A stretch of 64,000 nucleotides of DNA from Planctomycetota bacterium (GTDB taxonomy: Bacteria > Planctomycetota > JACOTG01): NCBI GenBank assembly GCA_016178505.1, contig JACOTG010000277.1:24989-88988 (forward strand), given 5' to 3'. Shown in pieces: positions 52,084 through 61,437 of the stretch. The position numbers were made by a program, and so were the translations under genes. How positions within the stretch are numbered: position 1 is the first letter of the stretch; the number at the start of each line of letters is the position of its first letter. The notes under the pieces are model-generated. The model had not been told where the DNA came from, ran no database searches, and was given only the letters and a program-made list of their open reading frames with translations.

Positions 52084-52443
52084 ATGGAACGGATTCTCGT
52101 GGTGGAGGACGACGCAAACGAGCGTCTCCTCATCGAGGAACAGCTGAGCAAAGAGGGCTACGAGGTCGTCGTCGCCGCGAACGGACGTGAAGCCGTCGAC
52201 CGCGCGCGAATCAAGAGTCCGGACCTCGTGATCATGGACATCGAGCTTCCGGAGATGGACGGCGTCGAAGCCCTCGGGCGCATCCTGGCGTTGGAAAACG
52301 TGCCGTCGATCCTCTACACCGGTTTCGCGTCTTACAAGACGAACTTCCAGACGTGGGCCGCCGATTCCTACGTCGTGAAGTCGAGCGACCTCGAGCCGCT
52401 CAAGCAGGAAATTCGCAACTTACTCTCGCGAGCTAACGCATAG
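52084..52443 (+). CDS. Single-domain response regulator
   Basis: A 119-residue receiver with GAGAGGAGGG before the ATG. VVEDD acidic pair, phospho-acceptor Asp in LVIMDIELPEMDG, Thr in LYTGFA and Lys in VVKSSD. No output domain, no adjacent kinase. Its 3' end overlaps the end of the convergent HEAT-repeat gene by 11 bases. Confidence 0.92.
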   Translation: MERILVVEDDANERLLIEEQLSKEGYEVVVAANGREAVDRARIKSPDLVIMDIELPEMDGVEALGRILALENVPSILYTGFASYKTNFQTWAADSYVVKSSDLEPLKQEIRNLLSRANA

Positions 52444-54064
52444 CCTCGAGGCCGAGCTTGTTCTTCGCGGCCTTGCCCGCCGCCGTACGAGCGTAGCGCT
52501 TAGCGACGTGCTTCAAGAGCTGCGCTCCGAGATCACGACCTTCCCGCAGCGTCTCCGCGAAGTGGAATCCCACGTAGAGTAGCCCGTCCGGGACCAGCAG
52601 CCGTTCCTTCATCAATCGCTTCGCGAGTGGCGTCGCCTTGCCCTCCGCCGACAGAACTCGCTCCAGCAGCGCGAGCCCTTCGTCTCGACGGCGGGATTCC
52701 ATTGCGACGTCCTTCGGGGACTGTGCGATTCGCACGATTGCGAGCTCGAGGAGCGCTTCCTTCGGCGGCGGATCGATGCGCGTGAGAGGCACGAGGACTT
52801 TCGCGGCGTCGTCGAGCTTGCGCACCGCTTTTGCCGCTCGCGCCCGACCAAGGAGATCCTTTTCGAGGCCCGCCGGATCCGCGTGGCGGAAGAGGTACAG
52901 AAGGGGATCGGCTCGGCGATCTCCCGTGCGCAACCAATCTCCGAGCTTGCGGCGAAGCGTCGAAAGAGCCGCAGCCCGCGGCGGCTTGTCTTGCCCCTTG
53001 AGGATCTTGGCGGCGGTCCACATGGCGTCGACGTCGTTCGCTTTCGCGAGGCGGCCGACCAGCATTGCCGTCGACGCGGACATTCTCGCGAGAGACGCGG
53101 CGGCGCGATCGCGAAGCGCAGCGTCCTCGTGGTCGAGGAGCTTGACCAGCGCAGTCGCGACGGGGACGGTGTCGATGGCGGCGAGCTTCTCGACCGCGAA
53201 GCGACGCACGGGCGGGTGCGAAGCCTGCACGAGCTTCAGCAAAGTCGGAAGTGCCGCACGCGGCATCGTCACGCGCTGCAGCGACATCAGTGCGTGGCTC
53301 ACGACGTCATGCCAGTTGGATTCGCGCAACATGGGCAGCAATGCTCTCACCGTTGCGTCGTGTCCGGGCCCGCTCGGCGCCATCTGCTCGAGGCCGAGGA
53401 GCGCCGCTCGGCGAACTTCGAGCGGCTGCTTCGGCGAAGCGAGAGGAACGAGAGCCTTCTCCGCAGGCGGACCGCCCAACGCGCCAAGGATGCGAGCGAG
53501 AGACGCACGGGCGGCTTCGTTCTTGCGGGCACGTTTGTCCGAGAGTGCTGTCGCAGCCGCCTTCGCGAGTGCGATCCGATCGGCGGGCTCCATCTTTTCG
53601 GCGGCAGCGCGAATTTCGCCGGTTGCGGCCCGCGCGACCTCGGGGTCCTTGTCGAACACCGACTCGAGGAGGGAGTGCGACGCGGCGGTGCCGCCCACGA
53701 GCGCCAGCGCCCGCATCAGTGCGCGGCGCTCCTCTGCGCCGGCGCGCGGCAGTCGCGCGAGAAGGACCGGCCCCGCGGCTTGACCGTAACCGACGAGCAC
53801 TTCGGTCGCTTTCTCGCGTACCTTTTCGGGTCCGTTGAGCAGCGGCACGATCGCGGCGATCGACTTCGACGAGTGGATGCGCGCCACGGCGTCGAGCGCG
53901 TACGAAGCGACGAGATGATTCGGAGAATCGAGAGCGTCGTGGAGCGCCTTCAACACGTCCGCGTTGACCTCGCCGATCTCGCCGAGGATGCGCGCCGCCG
54001 CGCACTGGAGTTCGGCGTCCCCGGAAGCGAGCATCTTGCAGATCTTCGTCAGCACGTCGCTCAA
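52433..54064 (-). CDS. HEAT-repeat protein
   Basis: A 543-residue helical repeat protein. About eight HEAT units can be seen (AAARILGEIGEVNADVLKAL, VREKATEVLVGYG, VRRAALLGLEQM, VRRFAVEKLAAID, LRDRAAASLARM), followed by TPR-like helices to the end. It serves as a binding scaffold; the partner is unknown. The only N-terminal option is a TTG at 54064, immediately after similarity begins (SDVLTKICKMLASGDAE). It overlaps the stop of a 28-residue lipoprotein ORF by four bases, so either translation is coupled or the real gene is one frameshifted lipoprotein. Confidence 0.82.
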   Translation of the reverse strand: MSDVLTKICKMLASGDAELQCAAARILGEIGEVNADVLKALHDALDSPNHLVASYALDAVARIHSSKSIAAIVPLLNGPEKVREKATEVLVGYGQAAGPVLLARLPRAGAEERRALMRALALVGGTAASHSLLESVFDKDPEVARAATGEIRAAAEKMEPADRIALAKAAATALSDKRARKNEAARASLARILGALGGPPAEKALVPLASPKQPLEVRRAALLGLEQMAPSGPGHDATVRALLPMLRESNWHDVVSHALMSLQRVTMPRAALPTLLKLVQASHPPVRRFAVEKLAAIDTVPVATALVKLLDHEDAALRDRAAASLARMSASTAMLVGRLAKANDVDAMWTAAKILKGQDKPPRAAALSTLRRKLGDWLRTGDRRADPLLYLFRHADPAGLEKDLLGRARAAKAVRKLDDAAKVLVPLTRIDPPPKEALLELAIVRIAQSPKDVAMESRRRDEGLALLERVLSAEGKATPLAKRLMKERLLVPDGLLYVGFHFAETLREGRDLGAQLLKHVAKRYARTAAGKAAKNKLGLEAMR

Positions 54065-54147
54065 GTCGGTTCGGGCTCCTCATTCAGTGAGGCGGGCGCG
54101 GCGCACGCAGCAAGTGCGACGAGACCGACGAGTGCCATTCGCATCAT
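54061..54147 (-). CDS. 28-residue lipoprotein-like leader ORF
   Basis: ATG ATG start, hydrophobic MALVGLVALAAC with a canonical lipobox (LAAC), then AAPASLNEEPEPT and a TGA that overlaps the TTG of the HEAT-repeat gene. It looks exactly like the signal peptide of an exported HEAT-repeat lipoprotein displaced by a one-base frameshift, but could be a coupled small lipoprotein. GGAAAG lies upstream. Confidence 0.55.
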   Translation of the reverse strand: MMRMALVGLVALAACAAPASLNEEPEPT

Positions 54148-54213
54148 CGTGAGCTTTCCGAGGCCGCCGGCCTTGCGCCGGGTCGCGTGACACCGCTACC
54201 ATCGCGCGCACCG

Positions 54214-54945
54214 ATGATACGCCGCGTCTCCCTCTTCGCCACCTGCCTCGTCGATTTGTTCTTTCCGGAAGTGGGAGATTCCGTCGTCGAGGTCTTGCGT
54301 CGCGCCGGGGTCGACGTCGAGTTCCCACGCGATCAGACGTGTTGCGGCCAGCCGGCGTTCAACGCGGGCTACGTCGACGAGGCCCGTCGCGTCGCAACGA
54401 AATGGCTCCGCGACTTCGAGGGCGCGGAAGCCGTCGTCGTGCCGTCGGGCTCGTGCGCGACGATGGTTCGCCGATTCTACGGGCAGCTCTTTGCCGACGA
54501 TCTCTCACGCCACGCCGCCGCCGAAGCGATGGCCGGGCGCGTCTTCGAGTTCTCGCAGTTCCTGGTCGACATCGCGAAGGTCGAGGACGTGGGCGCGGAG
54601 CTGCGAGAACGCGTCACGGTCCACGACGGCTGCCACGCGCTTCGCGAGCTCGGGATCCGCGACCAACCGCGACGGCTGCTCCGGCGCGTGCGTGGGCTCG
54701 AGCTGGTCGAGATGAAAGGAGCCGATCGGTGCTGCGGGTTCGGCGGAACGTTCGCGATCGAGTTCGGCGGGATCTCGGCCGCGATGGTCGACGACAAGAT
54801 CGCGGCGATCCACGCGACCGGCGCCACGTCGGTCGTCTCCACGGACTGCTCGTGCCTCATGCACGTTCGAGGGCGGCTGCAGCGCATCGACTCGTCCGTT
54901 CGCTGCCGGCACGTTGCCGAAGTCCTGGCGAGCGGTGCTCGTTGA
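54214..54945 (+). CDS. lutA: Lactate utilisation protein A (CCG-domain Fe-S subunit)
   Basis: A 243-residue protein with two CCG domains: FATCLVDLFFPEVGDS and DQTCCGQPAFNAGY in the first, VTVHDGCHALRELG and ADRCCGFGGTFAIEFG in the second, ending with SCLMHVRGRL. These bind the [4Fe-4S] cluster of LutA, part of the LutABC complex that oxidises L-lactate to pyruvate in many bacteria. The ATG at 54214 removes nine unsupported residues. It overlaps lutB by four bases. Confidence 0.94.
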   Translation: MIRRVSLFATCLVDLFFPEVGDSVVEVLRRAGVDVEFPRDQTCCGQPAFNAGYVDEARRVATKWLRDFEGAEAVVVPSGSCATMVRRFYGQLFADDLSRHAAAEAMAGRVFEFSQFLVDIAKVEDVGAELRERVTVHDGCHALRELGIRDQPRRLLRRVRGLELVEMKGADRCCGFGGTFAIEFGGISAAMVDDKIAAIHATGATSVVSTDCSCLMHVRGRLQRIDSSVRCRHVAEVLASGAR

Positions 54946-56405
54946 AGCCGACCAGCGAGCAGTTTCGAGAACACGTCGACGAGGCGCTCGCGGACTGGGG
55001 ACTTCGAGCGGCGTTGGCTGCGGCCACCGGCCGCTTCGTCTCGCTTCGCCAGGACGCCTTCGCCGCATTTCCGGAAGGCGGCGCGCTGCGCGATCAGGCT
55101 CGCACGATCAAGGAAGAGGCGATCGCGCGGCTCGACGAGCATCTCGAGCAACTGGCGTTTGCCGTCGAGGCGCGAGGCGGGAACGTCCACTTCGCCGCCG
55201 ACGCGGACGCGGCGTGCCGCATGGTGATCGAGATCGCGCGGCAACGCGGCGTCACGCTTGCCGTGAAGTCGAAGTCGATGACCACCGAGGAGATCGCGCT
55301 CAACGAGGCGCTCGAGCACGCCGGCATTCGCGTCGTCGAGACCGACCTCGGCGAGTTCATCATCCAGCTCGCGGTCGAAGGACCGTCGCACTTGATCGCG
55401 CCCGCGGTGCACAAGACGCGAGAGCAGGTCGCGACGCTCTTTCGCGAGAAGCTCGGCTATTCCGGCGAGGACTCGGTGCCGGCGCTGTGCGCGTTCGCGC
55501 GCGAGTTCCTTCGCGGTGAGTTCGTGCGCGCGGGCATGGGCGTCAGCGGCGTCAACTTCGCCGTCGCCGAAACGGGGACGATCGCCATCGTGGAAAACGA
55601 GGGCAACGCCCGGCTGACGACGACGCTGCCGCCCGTGCACGTCGCGATCATGGGAATGGAAAAGGTGGTGCCGCGGCTCGCGGACCTTGCCGTGTTTCTC
55701 AGAATTCTCGCGCGTAGCGCGACGGGGCAGAAGATGTCGTCGTACGTGAGCCTCCTCACCGGACCGCGGCGCGAGCGCGAGGAGGACGGAGCGCAGGAAT
55801 TCCACCTGGTGATCCTCGACAACGGACGCTCGCGGCTCCTCGCGGATCCGGAGCTTCGCGAGTCGCTCTACTGCATTCGCTGCGGCGCGTGCCTCAACGT
55901 CTGTCCCGTGTATCGCGCGATCGGTGGGCACGCGTACGGCTGGGTCTATCCGGGACCGATCGGCGCGGTGCTCACGCCCGCGTACCTCGGCGAGAGTCGC
56001 GCGCCCGACCTTCCGTTCGCGTCGACCTTGTGCGGTGCATGCGCCGACGTGTGCCCGGTGAAGATCGCGCTGCCTCATCGATTGCTCGACTTGCGCGCGC
56101 GCGTCGTCGCCGAGAAAAAGCGCACGAAGGGCAACGACGCCAAGTCGTACGTGTTTCGCGCGTGGGCGTGGCTCCTCACGCATCCGAGCCTGTACCGAGC
56201 ATCGGCGAAGCTCGCGCGGTTCGCGCTCAAGCCGATGGCAAAGGACGGCCGCATCGATGCGCTGCCGGGTCGGCTCGCGGGGTGGACGCGCACGCGCGAC
56301 TTTCCGCTGCCGGCGGCCGAGCCCTTTCACGCCCGATGGCGGAAGCGCTGGAGCCAGCCGTCCGCTCGAGACGGCACGCCTTCGACGACGGAACGGACGG
56401 AGTAG
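54942..56405 (+). CDS. lutB: Lactate utilisation protein B (Fe-S, LutB)
   Basis: A TTG start overlapping the lutA stop gives 487 residues. The N-terminal LUD domain (residues about 60-300, AVKSKSMTTEEIALN, VETDLGEFIIQL, VNFAVAETGTIAIVENEGNAR) is followed by a ferredoxin-like part with CIRCGACLNVCPVYR and CGACADVCPVKI, two [4Fe-4S] clusters, and a helical C-terminus typical of LutB. It links LutA to LutC in L-lactate oxidation. It lies 2 bases before lutC. Confidence 0.95.
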   Translation: MKPTSEQFREHVDEALADWGLRAALAAATGRFVSLRQDAFAAFPEGGALRDQARTIKEEAIARLDEHLEQLAFAVEARGGNVHFAADADAACRMVIEIARQRGVTLAVKSKSMTTEEIALNEALEHAGIRVVETDLGEFIIQLAVEGPSHLIAPAVHKTREQVATLFREKLGYSGEDSVPALCAFAREFLRGEFVRAGMGVSGVNFAVAETGTIAIVENEGNARLTTTLPPVHVAIMGMEKVVPRLADLAVFLRILARSATGQKMSSYVSLLTGPRREREEDGAQEFHLVILDNGRSRLLADPELRESLYCIRCGACLNVCPVYRAIGGHAYGWVYPGPIGAVLTPAYLGESRAPDLPFASTLCGACADVCPVKIALPHRLLDLRARVVAEKKRTKGNDAKSYVFRAWAWLLTHPSLYRASAKLARFALKPMAKDGRIDALPGRLAGWTRTRDFPLPAAEPFHARWRKRWSQPSARDGTPSTTERTE

Positions 56406-56407
56406 CG

Positions 56408-57085
56408 ATGGAGCCGGGACGCGACGCCTTCCTTGCGCGCGTGCGCGCCGCGCTTCGCGTCGGTCACGTTTCCGCGACGTCGTCATCCAACGGCGCGAAG
56501 GAGCCCGCCGTCGCACGCCTCGAAGACGAGCGAGCATCGAGGCGCGAGGCGCTCGCTCGACTACGCCCGCTGCTCGTCTCTCGGTTTCGCGATGAGGCGG
56601 AGCGGGTGGGCGTGCGCGTTCGAGGGCCGGTCGCCGCCGGCGACGTGACGCGCACCGTCGGCGAGGGGCTCGCGGCTCACCGTGCGCGGCGGATCGTTGC
56701 GTCGCCTCGCGGTTTCGCATTGCCCGAAGGGTTCGACGTCCTCTCCGGTCGCGACGGCGCACTGGCGGCCGATGCTGGCGTCACGCGCTGCGACTTCGCC
56801 ATCGCCGAGAGCGGCACGCTCGTCGTCATTGCGAACGAAGACGCGCCTCGACTCCCATCGCTCGCGCCGAAAATCCATTTGGCGATCTTACGCATCGAGG
56901 ACATTCTCGAGGTCCCCGCCGATCTCTTCCTCTTTTTGTCGCCGGGCGCGCCGCCGTCTTCGATCGTCTTCATCACCGGCCCGAGCCGCACCGGCGACAT
57001 CGAGCAAACCCTGACGGTCGGCGTCCACGGCCCCGGCGTCGTGGAGGTCGTGCTGGTTGCTGAAGGTACGCCGTCGACGCGATGA
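56408..57085 (+). CDS. lutC: Lactate utilisation protein C (LUD domain)
   Basis: A 225-residue LUD-domain protein (CDFAIAESGTLVVIANEDAPRLPSL, LFLFLSPGAPPSSIVFITGPSRTGDIEQTLTVGVHGP in two parts). The TGPSRTADIE-like segment is the family signature. With lutA and lutB it completes the lactate-to-pyruvate module. No lactate permease or regulator is adjacent. Confidence 0.94.
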   Translation: MEPGRDAFLARVRAALRVGHVSATSSSNGAKEPAVARLEDERASRREALARLRPLLVSRFRDEAERVGVRVRGPVAAGDVTRTVGEGLAAHRARRIVASPRGFALPEGFDVLSGRDGALAADAGVTRCDFAIAESGTLVVIANEDAPRLPSLAPKIHLAILRIEDILEVPADLFLFLSPGAPPSSIVFITGPSRTGDIEQTLTVGVHGPGVVEVVLVAEGTPSTR

Positions 57086-57113
57086 CGCGGAATCGCGCCT
57101 GCCGTTTGATGAG

Positions 57114-58664
57114 TCAGGGACGTGCAGGGCGTTCGATGATCGTCTTCGCGGCGAGCGCGCCTGGTGCGCACGTCACGCCGCCGCCGGGGTGCGAGCCGCT
57201 GCCGCAGAGGTAGAGGCCTTCGATCGGCGTCGCGTACCGCGCGCATTGCGGTGCGGGGCGCATGACGAGTTGATCGAGCGCGTGCTCGCCGTGATGGATG
57301 TGTCCGCCGGTGACGCCGTAACGCTGTTCGATGTCGAGCGGCGTGAGCACTTCGCGCGCGACGATCGACTCGCGAACACCGGGCGCGTAGCGAGCGAGCG
57401 CGTTCACGACCGCGTTGCCGAGTTCGTCGCGACGCGCGTCGGTCCAGCCGCCCTCGAGTTCGGCGGGCGCGCCGTTCACGAGGATCGACGCGACGTGCTG
57501 GCCGGCGGGCGCCAACTCGGGGCTCGAGATCGACGGCACGCGGATCTCGAGGATCGGTTCGCTCGAGAACTTTCGGTACTTCACGGGATCGAACGCGCGC
57601 TCGAGTTCGTCGAGCGTCTCGCCGGTACGCGCGATCTCGAAGACCTGGCCCGGGCGCGCGCGGAACTCCAACGGCCGGCGAAGCGCTAGGTGAACCTTCG
57701 CGCTCGTGCCACGCATGCGGTAGTTCCGCATCGCCATCGCGAAACGAGGCGCGAGATGCGTCGCCGCCACGAGGTCGAGCAACGTGCGCTTCGGATCGCA
57801 CGACGACGCGACGATCGAGCATTCGATCGTCTCGCGGCTAGCGAGCGTCACGCCCTTCACGCGTCCGCCGGCGACGTCGATGTGCTCGACGGCGGATCCC
57901 AGACGCACGTCGACGCCGGCGGCTCGAGCCGCCGCATGGAGCGCAGTCACGAGCGCCGCGGACCCTCCGCGCACGCCTCCACTTGCGACGCACTCCTGCA
58001 ATAAAGACGTCGCGGTCGTTCCCGAGGACCAAGGGCCCATGAAGGTGCCATGCAGAGACGGCCCGGCGAGCGCGGCCTTGAGAAGTTCGCACTCGAACCA
58101 CCCGTTGAGCCAGTCGGCGACGCACGTCGGCGCGATGCGCGCGATCTCGAGCATGTCGTCCGCTCCGAGACGGCGGAGCGCGATCGCGGTCCTGGCGAGA
58201 TCCCACAATTCGCCGGCGCCGGTTCCGTTGAGATCGGGCGGCGGCTCGTTCAGCAAACGTGCGATGAAGCCACGGACTCGACCGATGAACGCGCGGAACT
58301 CGACGTAGCGTTTCGCGTCGCGTGCCGAGTGCGCGCGAATCTCGGCGTCGGCCTTCGCAGGGTCGCGGTGCAGGAGGAGCCCCGGCCCGTCGGACGCCGG
58401 CGCGAAGACCGGCGGCTCTTCTGCGACGAAGGCCAAGCCGTGACGTGCGAGGTCGAGCGATTCGGCGACGTCGCGGCGCACGCCCGAAGTGTCGAGGTGG
58501 ACGCCCGGCACCTTGAAGCCGGGATGGAACTCCTCGAGCGCACAGAGGCCGCCGACCTTGTCGCGCTTCTCGACCACGACGATCTTGCGCCCCGACTTCG
58601 CGAGCAGCGCCGCCGTCGTGAGACCGTTGTGCCCGGCGCCGATGACGACCGCGTCGACTTTCAC
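57114..58664 (-). CDS. FAD-dependent phytoene-desaturase-like (PYROXD2-type) oxidoreductase, second of a pair
   Basis: A 516-residue protein with the dinucleotide-binding start VDAVVIGAGHNGLTTAALLAKSGRKIVVVEKRDKVGG and the C-terminal FAD motif IEGLYLCGSGSHPGGGV. The CrtI/PYROXD2 fold covers carotenoid desaturases and amine/retinol oxidoreductases. A GTG start overlaps the stop of its paralogue by four bases. The two share order and motifs and may form a heterodimer or act in sequence. A carotenoid role is not supported: no crtB or cyclase is nearby. The partner gene upstream is GcvT-like, which suggests oxidation of an N-methyl or similar substrate, but this is inference. Confidence 0.82.
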   Translation of the reverse strand: MKVDAVVIGAGHNGLTTAALLAKSGRKIVVVEKRDKVGGLCALEEFHPGFKVPGVHLDTSGVRRDVAESLDLARHGLAFVAEEPPVFAPASDGPGLLLHRDPAKADAEIRAHSARDAKRYVEFRAFIGRVRGFIARLLNEPPPDLNGTGAGELWDLARTAIALRRLGADDMLEIARIAPTCVADWLNGWFECELLKAALAGPSLHGTFMGPWSSGTTATSLLQECVASGGVRGGSAALVTALHAAARAAGVDVRLGSAVEHIDVAGGRVKGVTLASRETIECSIVASSCDPKRTLLDLVAATHLAPRFAMAMRNYRMRGTSAKVHLALRRPLEFRARPGQVFEIARTGETLDELERAFDPVKYRKFSSEPILEIRVPSISSPELAPAGQHVASILVNGAPAELEGGWTDARRDELGNAVVNALARYAPGVRESIVAREVLTPLDIEQRYGVTGGHIHHGEHALDQLVMRPAPQCARYATPIEGLYLCGSGSHPGGGVTCAPGALAAKTIIERPARP

Positions 58665-60253
58665 ACGGCCCCCGCTTTCAGGATCTCGCGCGCGGCGATC
58701 TGTCCGGGCGCGCCCATGACGCCGCCGCCCGGATGGCTTCCGGACCCGCAGATCCAAAGGCTGCGGATCGGGGTGCGGTAGCGCGCCCACTTGGCGACCG
58801 GGCGCATGAAGAGGAGCTGCTCGAGCGAGAGCTCGCCGTGAAAGATGTTTCCTTCGGTGAGTCCGAACTGCTGCTCGAGATCCCACGGCGACAACACTTG
58901 CCGGTAGAGGATGGACTCTTTGAGGGTCGGGCAATACTCGGCGAGCGTGTCGATGACCGCATCGCCGAACGCATCCCGTTTCTGCGGCCACGCCGCGGGG
59001 CCTTCCTTCAACTTGTAGGGCGCGTATTGCACGAAGATCGACATCACGTGCTTGCCGGGAGGCGCCACGCTCGGATCGCTCAGCGACGGAATGACGACGT
59101 TCAAGTAGGGGCGCGAGGAGAAGTCGCCGTACTTCGCCTCGTCGTACGCGCGCTCGAGGTAGTCGACGCTGGGACAGATCGCGATGTCGCCCCGCAGGTG
59201 CGGGCCGTCGCCCGGCCGGCACGTGAACTCGGGCACGCGGTCGAGCGCGAGGTTGACCTTGCCCGAGCTGCCGCGAAGCTTGAAGCGCTCGATCGACGTC
59301 GCGAACTCGGGATCGAGGTGTTCTTTTCCCACGAGGCGAAGGAACGTCCGGTTCGGATCGAGGCTCGACACGACGAGCCGCGCGCGGATCTCCTCGCCGT
59401 TCTCGAGGACGACGCCCTCGGCCGTGCCATCCTTGACGAGCACGCGCGCAATCGGGGCCTCGATGCGAATCTCGGCGCCATAGTGCCGTGCGGCCGCGGC
59501 GATCGCATTGCTGACCGCCCCGTTTCCCCCGCGACAGAATCCCCACGAACGGAACGCGCCGTCGATCTCGCCCATGTAGTGGTGGAGGAGGACGTACGCC
59601 GTGCCCGGCGAGCGCACTCCGAGAAACGTGCCGATGATCCCGCTCACCGACATGGGCGCTTTCAACACGTCGGACTCGAACCACTCGTTCAGGAAGTCGA
59701 CGGCGCTCATCGTGAAGAGCTTCAGTGCAGCGATGCCGTTGTCTTCGCCGAGCTCTCGGAATCGCTTGCCCAAGCGAAGCAGCTTCAGGATTTCGAACGG
59801 GTTCATGGACGTCGGATCAGGCGGGACGTCGTCGATGATCGGCTTCGAGAAGCGGCCCATCTGCATCATGACGTGCCCGTACTCGGGGTAGACCTCGGCG
59901 TCCTTCTTGCTGAAGCGCGAGATCTCCTGGCGCGTGCGCGCGTAGTCGTTCCATCGCGCGAGCGATCGGCCGTCCGGCAGCGGAAGGAACGCGCAGTCGA
60001 GAGGCAAGAGGTCGAAGCCGTACTTCGGCAGCTCGAGGTCGCGGATGATTTGAGGCCGCATCAAGCTGACGACGTAGGAGCAGACCGAGAACTTGAATCC
60101 CGGATGGAGTTCTTCGGTGACGGCCGCTCCGCCAACGAGGTGGCGCCGCTCGAGGACGAGCACTTTGCGTCCCGCCTTCGCGAGATAGGCCGCGCAGACG
60201 AGCCCGTTGTGCCCCGCGCCGATGATGATCGCGTCGTAGCTCTTCGCCATCAT
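58661..60253 (-). CDS. FAD-dependent phytoene-desaturase-like (PYROXD2-type) oxidoreductase, first of a pair
   Basis: A 530-residue protein starting at the first of two tandem ATG codons at 60253, overlapping the GcvT-like stop. It carries YDAIIIGAGHNGLVCAAYLAKAGRKVLVLERRHLVGGAAVTEE and a C-terminal IRSLWICGSGSHPGGGVMGAPG. Around residues 255-280 LLHHYMGEIDGAFRSWGFCRGGNGAVSNAI is typical of the PYROXD2 subclass. It is about 35% similar by eye to the downstream gene and is the likely second gene of the three-gene operon. Substrate unknown. Confidence 0.85.
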   Translation of the reverse strand: MMAKSYDAIIIGAGHNGLVCAAYLAKAGRKVLVLERRHLVGGAAVTEELHPGFKFSVCSYVVSLMRPQIIRDLELPKYGFDLLPLDCAFLPLPDGRSLARWNDYARTRQEISRFSKKDAEVYPEYGHVMMQMGRFSKPIIDDVPPDPTSMNPFEILKLLRLGKRFRELGEDNGIAALKLFTMSAVDFLNEWFESDVLKAPMSVSGIIGTFLGVRSPGTAYVLLHHYMGEIDGAFRSWGFCRGGNGAVSNAIAAAARHYGAEIRIEAPIARVLVKDGTAEGVVLENGEEIRARLVVSSLDPNRTFLRLVGKEHLDPEFATSIERFKLRGSSGKVNLALDRVPEFTCRPGDGPHLRGDIAICPSVDYLERAYDEAKYGDFSSRPYLNVVIPSLSDPSVAPPGKHVMSIFVQYAPYKLKEGPAAWPQKRDAFGDAVIDTLAEYCPTLKESILYRQVLSPWDLEQQFGLTEGNIFHGELSLEQLLFMRPVAKWARYRTPIRSLWICGSGSHPGGGVMGAPGQIAAREILKAGAV

Positions 60254-61437
60254 GCGCGCTTTCGCTCGGGATCGAAGAACGGCTTCTCGACGACCGTCGC
60301 CGGCAGGGTGCGACGCTGGTACTCGATCGTGTGCTCGATCTCGAGCGGCGTGCCCAGCTTCGCGTGCGGCGTGCGAAGCGAGGCGAGCGCGAGGTTGCGT
60401 TTGAGCAGCGGCGACCACGTGCCGCTGGTGGCTTGGCCGACCTGCTTGCCGTTCGCGTAGACCGGGACGGCCGTGCGCCACGCGGTGGCGGGGAGGTGCG
60501 GCGGGAGCCCGAACGAGTCGTAAAGGCGCTCCATCTCGTCCCACTTGATCTCGAGCCCGACGAACGCCCACTCGGATCCGCGCGCGACTTCGCGCTTCAG
60601 AGCTTCCTGACCGACGAACGGATCGCGGTCGAGATGCACGGTGCCGCCGAGGCCGATCTCGTACGGCGTCGACTTCTGCGATGGGATCACGCAGTCGCGC
60701 GCGCCGAAGTAGTCGACTCCGTTCAGGATGAAGCCCGCCTCGACGCGCGTGACGTCGAGCGCATCGAGCCCCGCCGGCTCGAGCCCGTACGGCTTGCCGG
60801 CGGCGACGAGCGCGTCCCACAACGCGAGCGCGTCATCGCGAGCCACCCACACCTCGTAGCCGAGGTCGCCCGTGTACCCGGTGCGCGTGACGACGGCGGC
60901 GAGTCCGTCGAGCTTCGTCGCCGTTGCGCGGAAAAACTTCAGTCGCTCGACGTCGGCGCCGCAAACTTGCTTCAAGATCTCGCGCGAGTTCGGTCCCTGG
61001 AGCGCGAGCGTCGCGATCCGCTCGCTCACGTCCTCGAGTGCGACGTCGAACCCGCGACGATTGCGATCGAGCCACGCGAGCGCCGGCTCCGCGGCGGTCA
61101 CGCGAACGCGTGTGTCGTCGAGCCGCGTCACGGTGCCGTCGTCCAGCACGTGACCCTCTTCGTTGCACCAACAACAGTAGCCGACCTGGCCGACCTTGAG
61201 CTTTCGAACGTCGCGGGCCATGACGCGCGAGAGAAACGCCGCGGCGTCGCGTCCTCCGACGTCGTACTTGTAGAGCGGCGAGACGTCGAGGAGGCCGGCG
61301 GCATGCCGAAAGGCGAAGTACTCGCGCTCGTGGTTCATCTCGTACGAGCACACCGCGTAGTATCCCGCCCACTGCTTCCAGCGATAGCTGGTGCAGAGAG
61401 CCGACGTCCGCGGATGAAAGGGTGTGGGAATCGGCAT
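60250..61437 (-). CDS. GcvT-like aminomethyltransferase family protein
   Basis: A 395-residue protein with the GcvT/YgfZ folate-binding fold: HAAGLLDVSPLYKYDVGGRDA, ITDLALQGPNSREILKQV-type segment (IATLALQGPNSREIL), VTRTGYTGDLGYEVWV, LGLEPAGLDALDVTRVEAGF-type (YGLEPAGLDALDVTR) and KSTPYEIGLGGTVHLD. The family includes glycine-cleavage T protein, dimethylglycine and sarcosine dehydrogenase domains and DMSP demethylase. Without other glycine-cleavage genes nearby, it more likely handles a methylated amine or sulfonium, giving the C1 unit to tetrahydrofolate, with the two oxidoreductases acting on the same compound. It is the first gene of the operon; ATG at 61437. Confidence 0.87.
   Translation of the reverse strand: MPIPTPFHPRTSALCTSYRWKQWAGYYAVCSYEMNHEREYFAFRHAAGLLDVSPLYKYDVGGRDAAAFLSRVMARDVRKLKVGQVGYCCWCNEEGHVLDDGTVTRLDDTRVRVTAAEPALAWLDRNRRGFDVALEDVSERIATLALQGPNSREILKQVCGADVERLKFFRATATKLDGLAAVVTRTGYTGDLGYEVWVARDDALALWDALVAAGKPYGLEPAGLDALDVTRVEAGFILNGVDYFGARDCVIPSQKSTPYEIGLGGTVHLDRDPFVGQEALKREVARGSEWAFVGLEIKWDEMERLYDSFGLPPHLPATAWRTAVPVYANGKQVGQATSGTWSPLLKRNLALASLRTPHAKLGTPLEIEHTIEYQRRTLPATVVEKPFFDPERKRA

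Noticed and set aside
57114..60253. Carotenoid desaturase pair (crtI/crtD)
   Set aside because: Motifs fit the PYROXD2 subclass, and no phytoene synthase or cyclase is nearby; the GcvT-like neighbour points to other chemistry.
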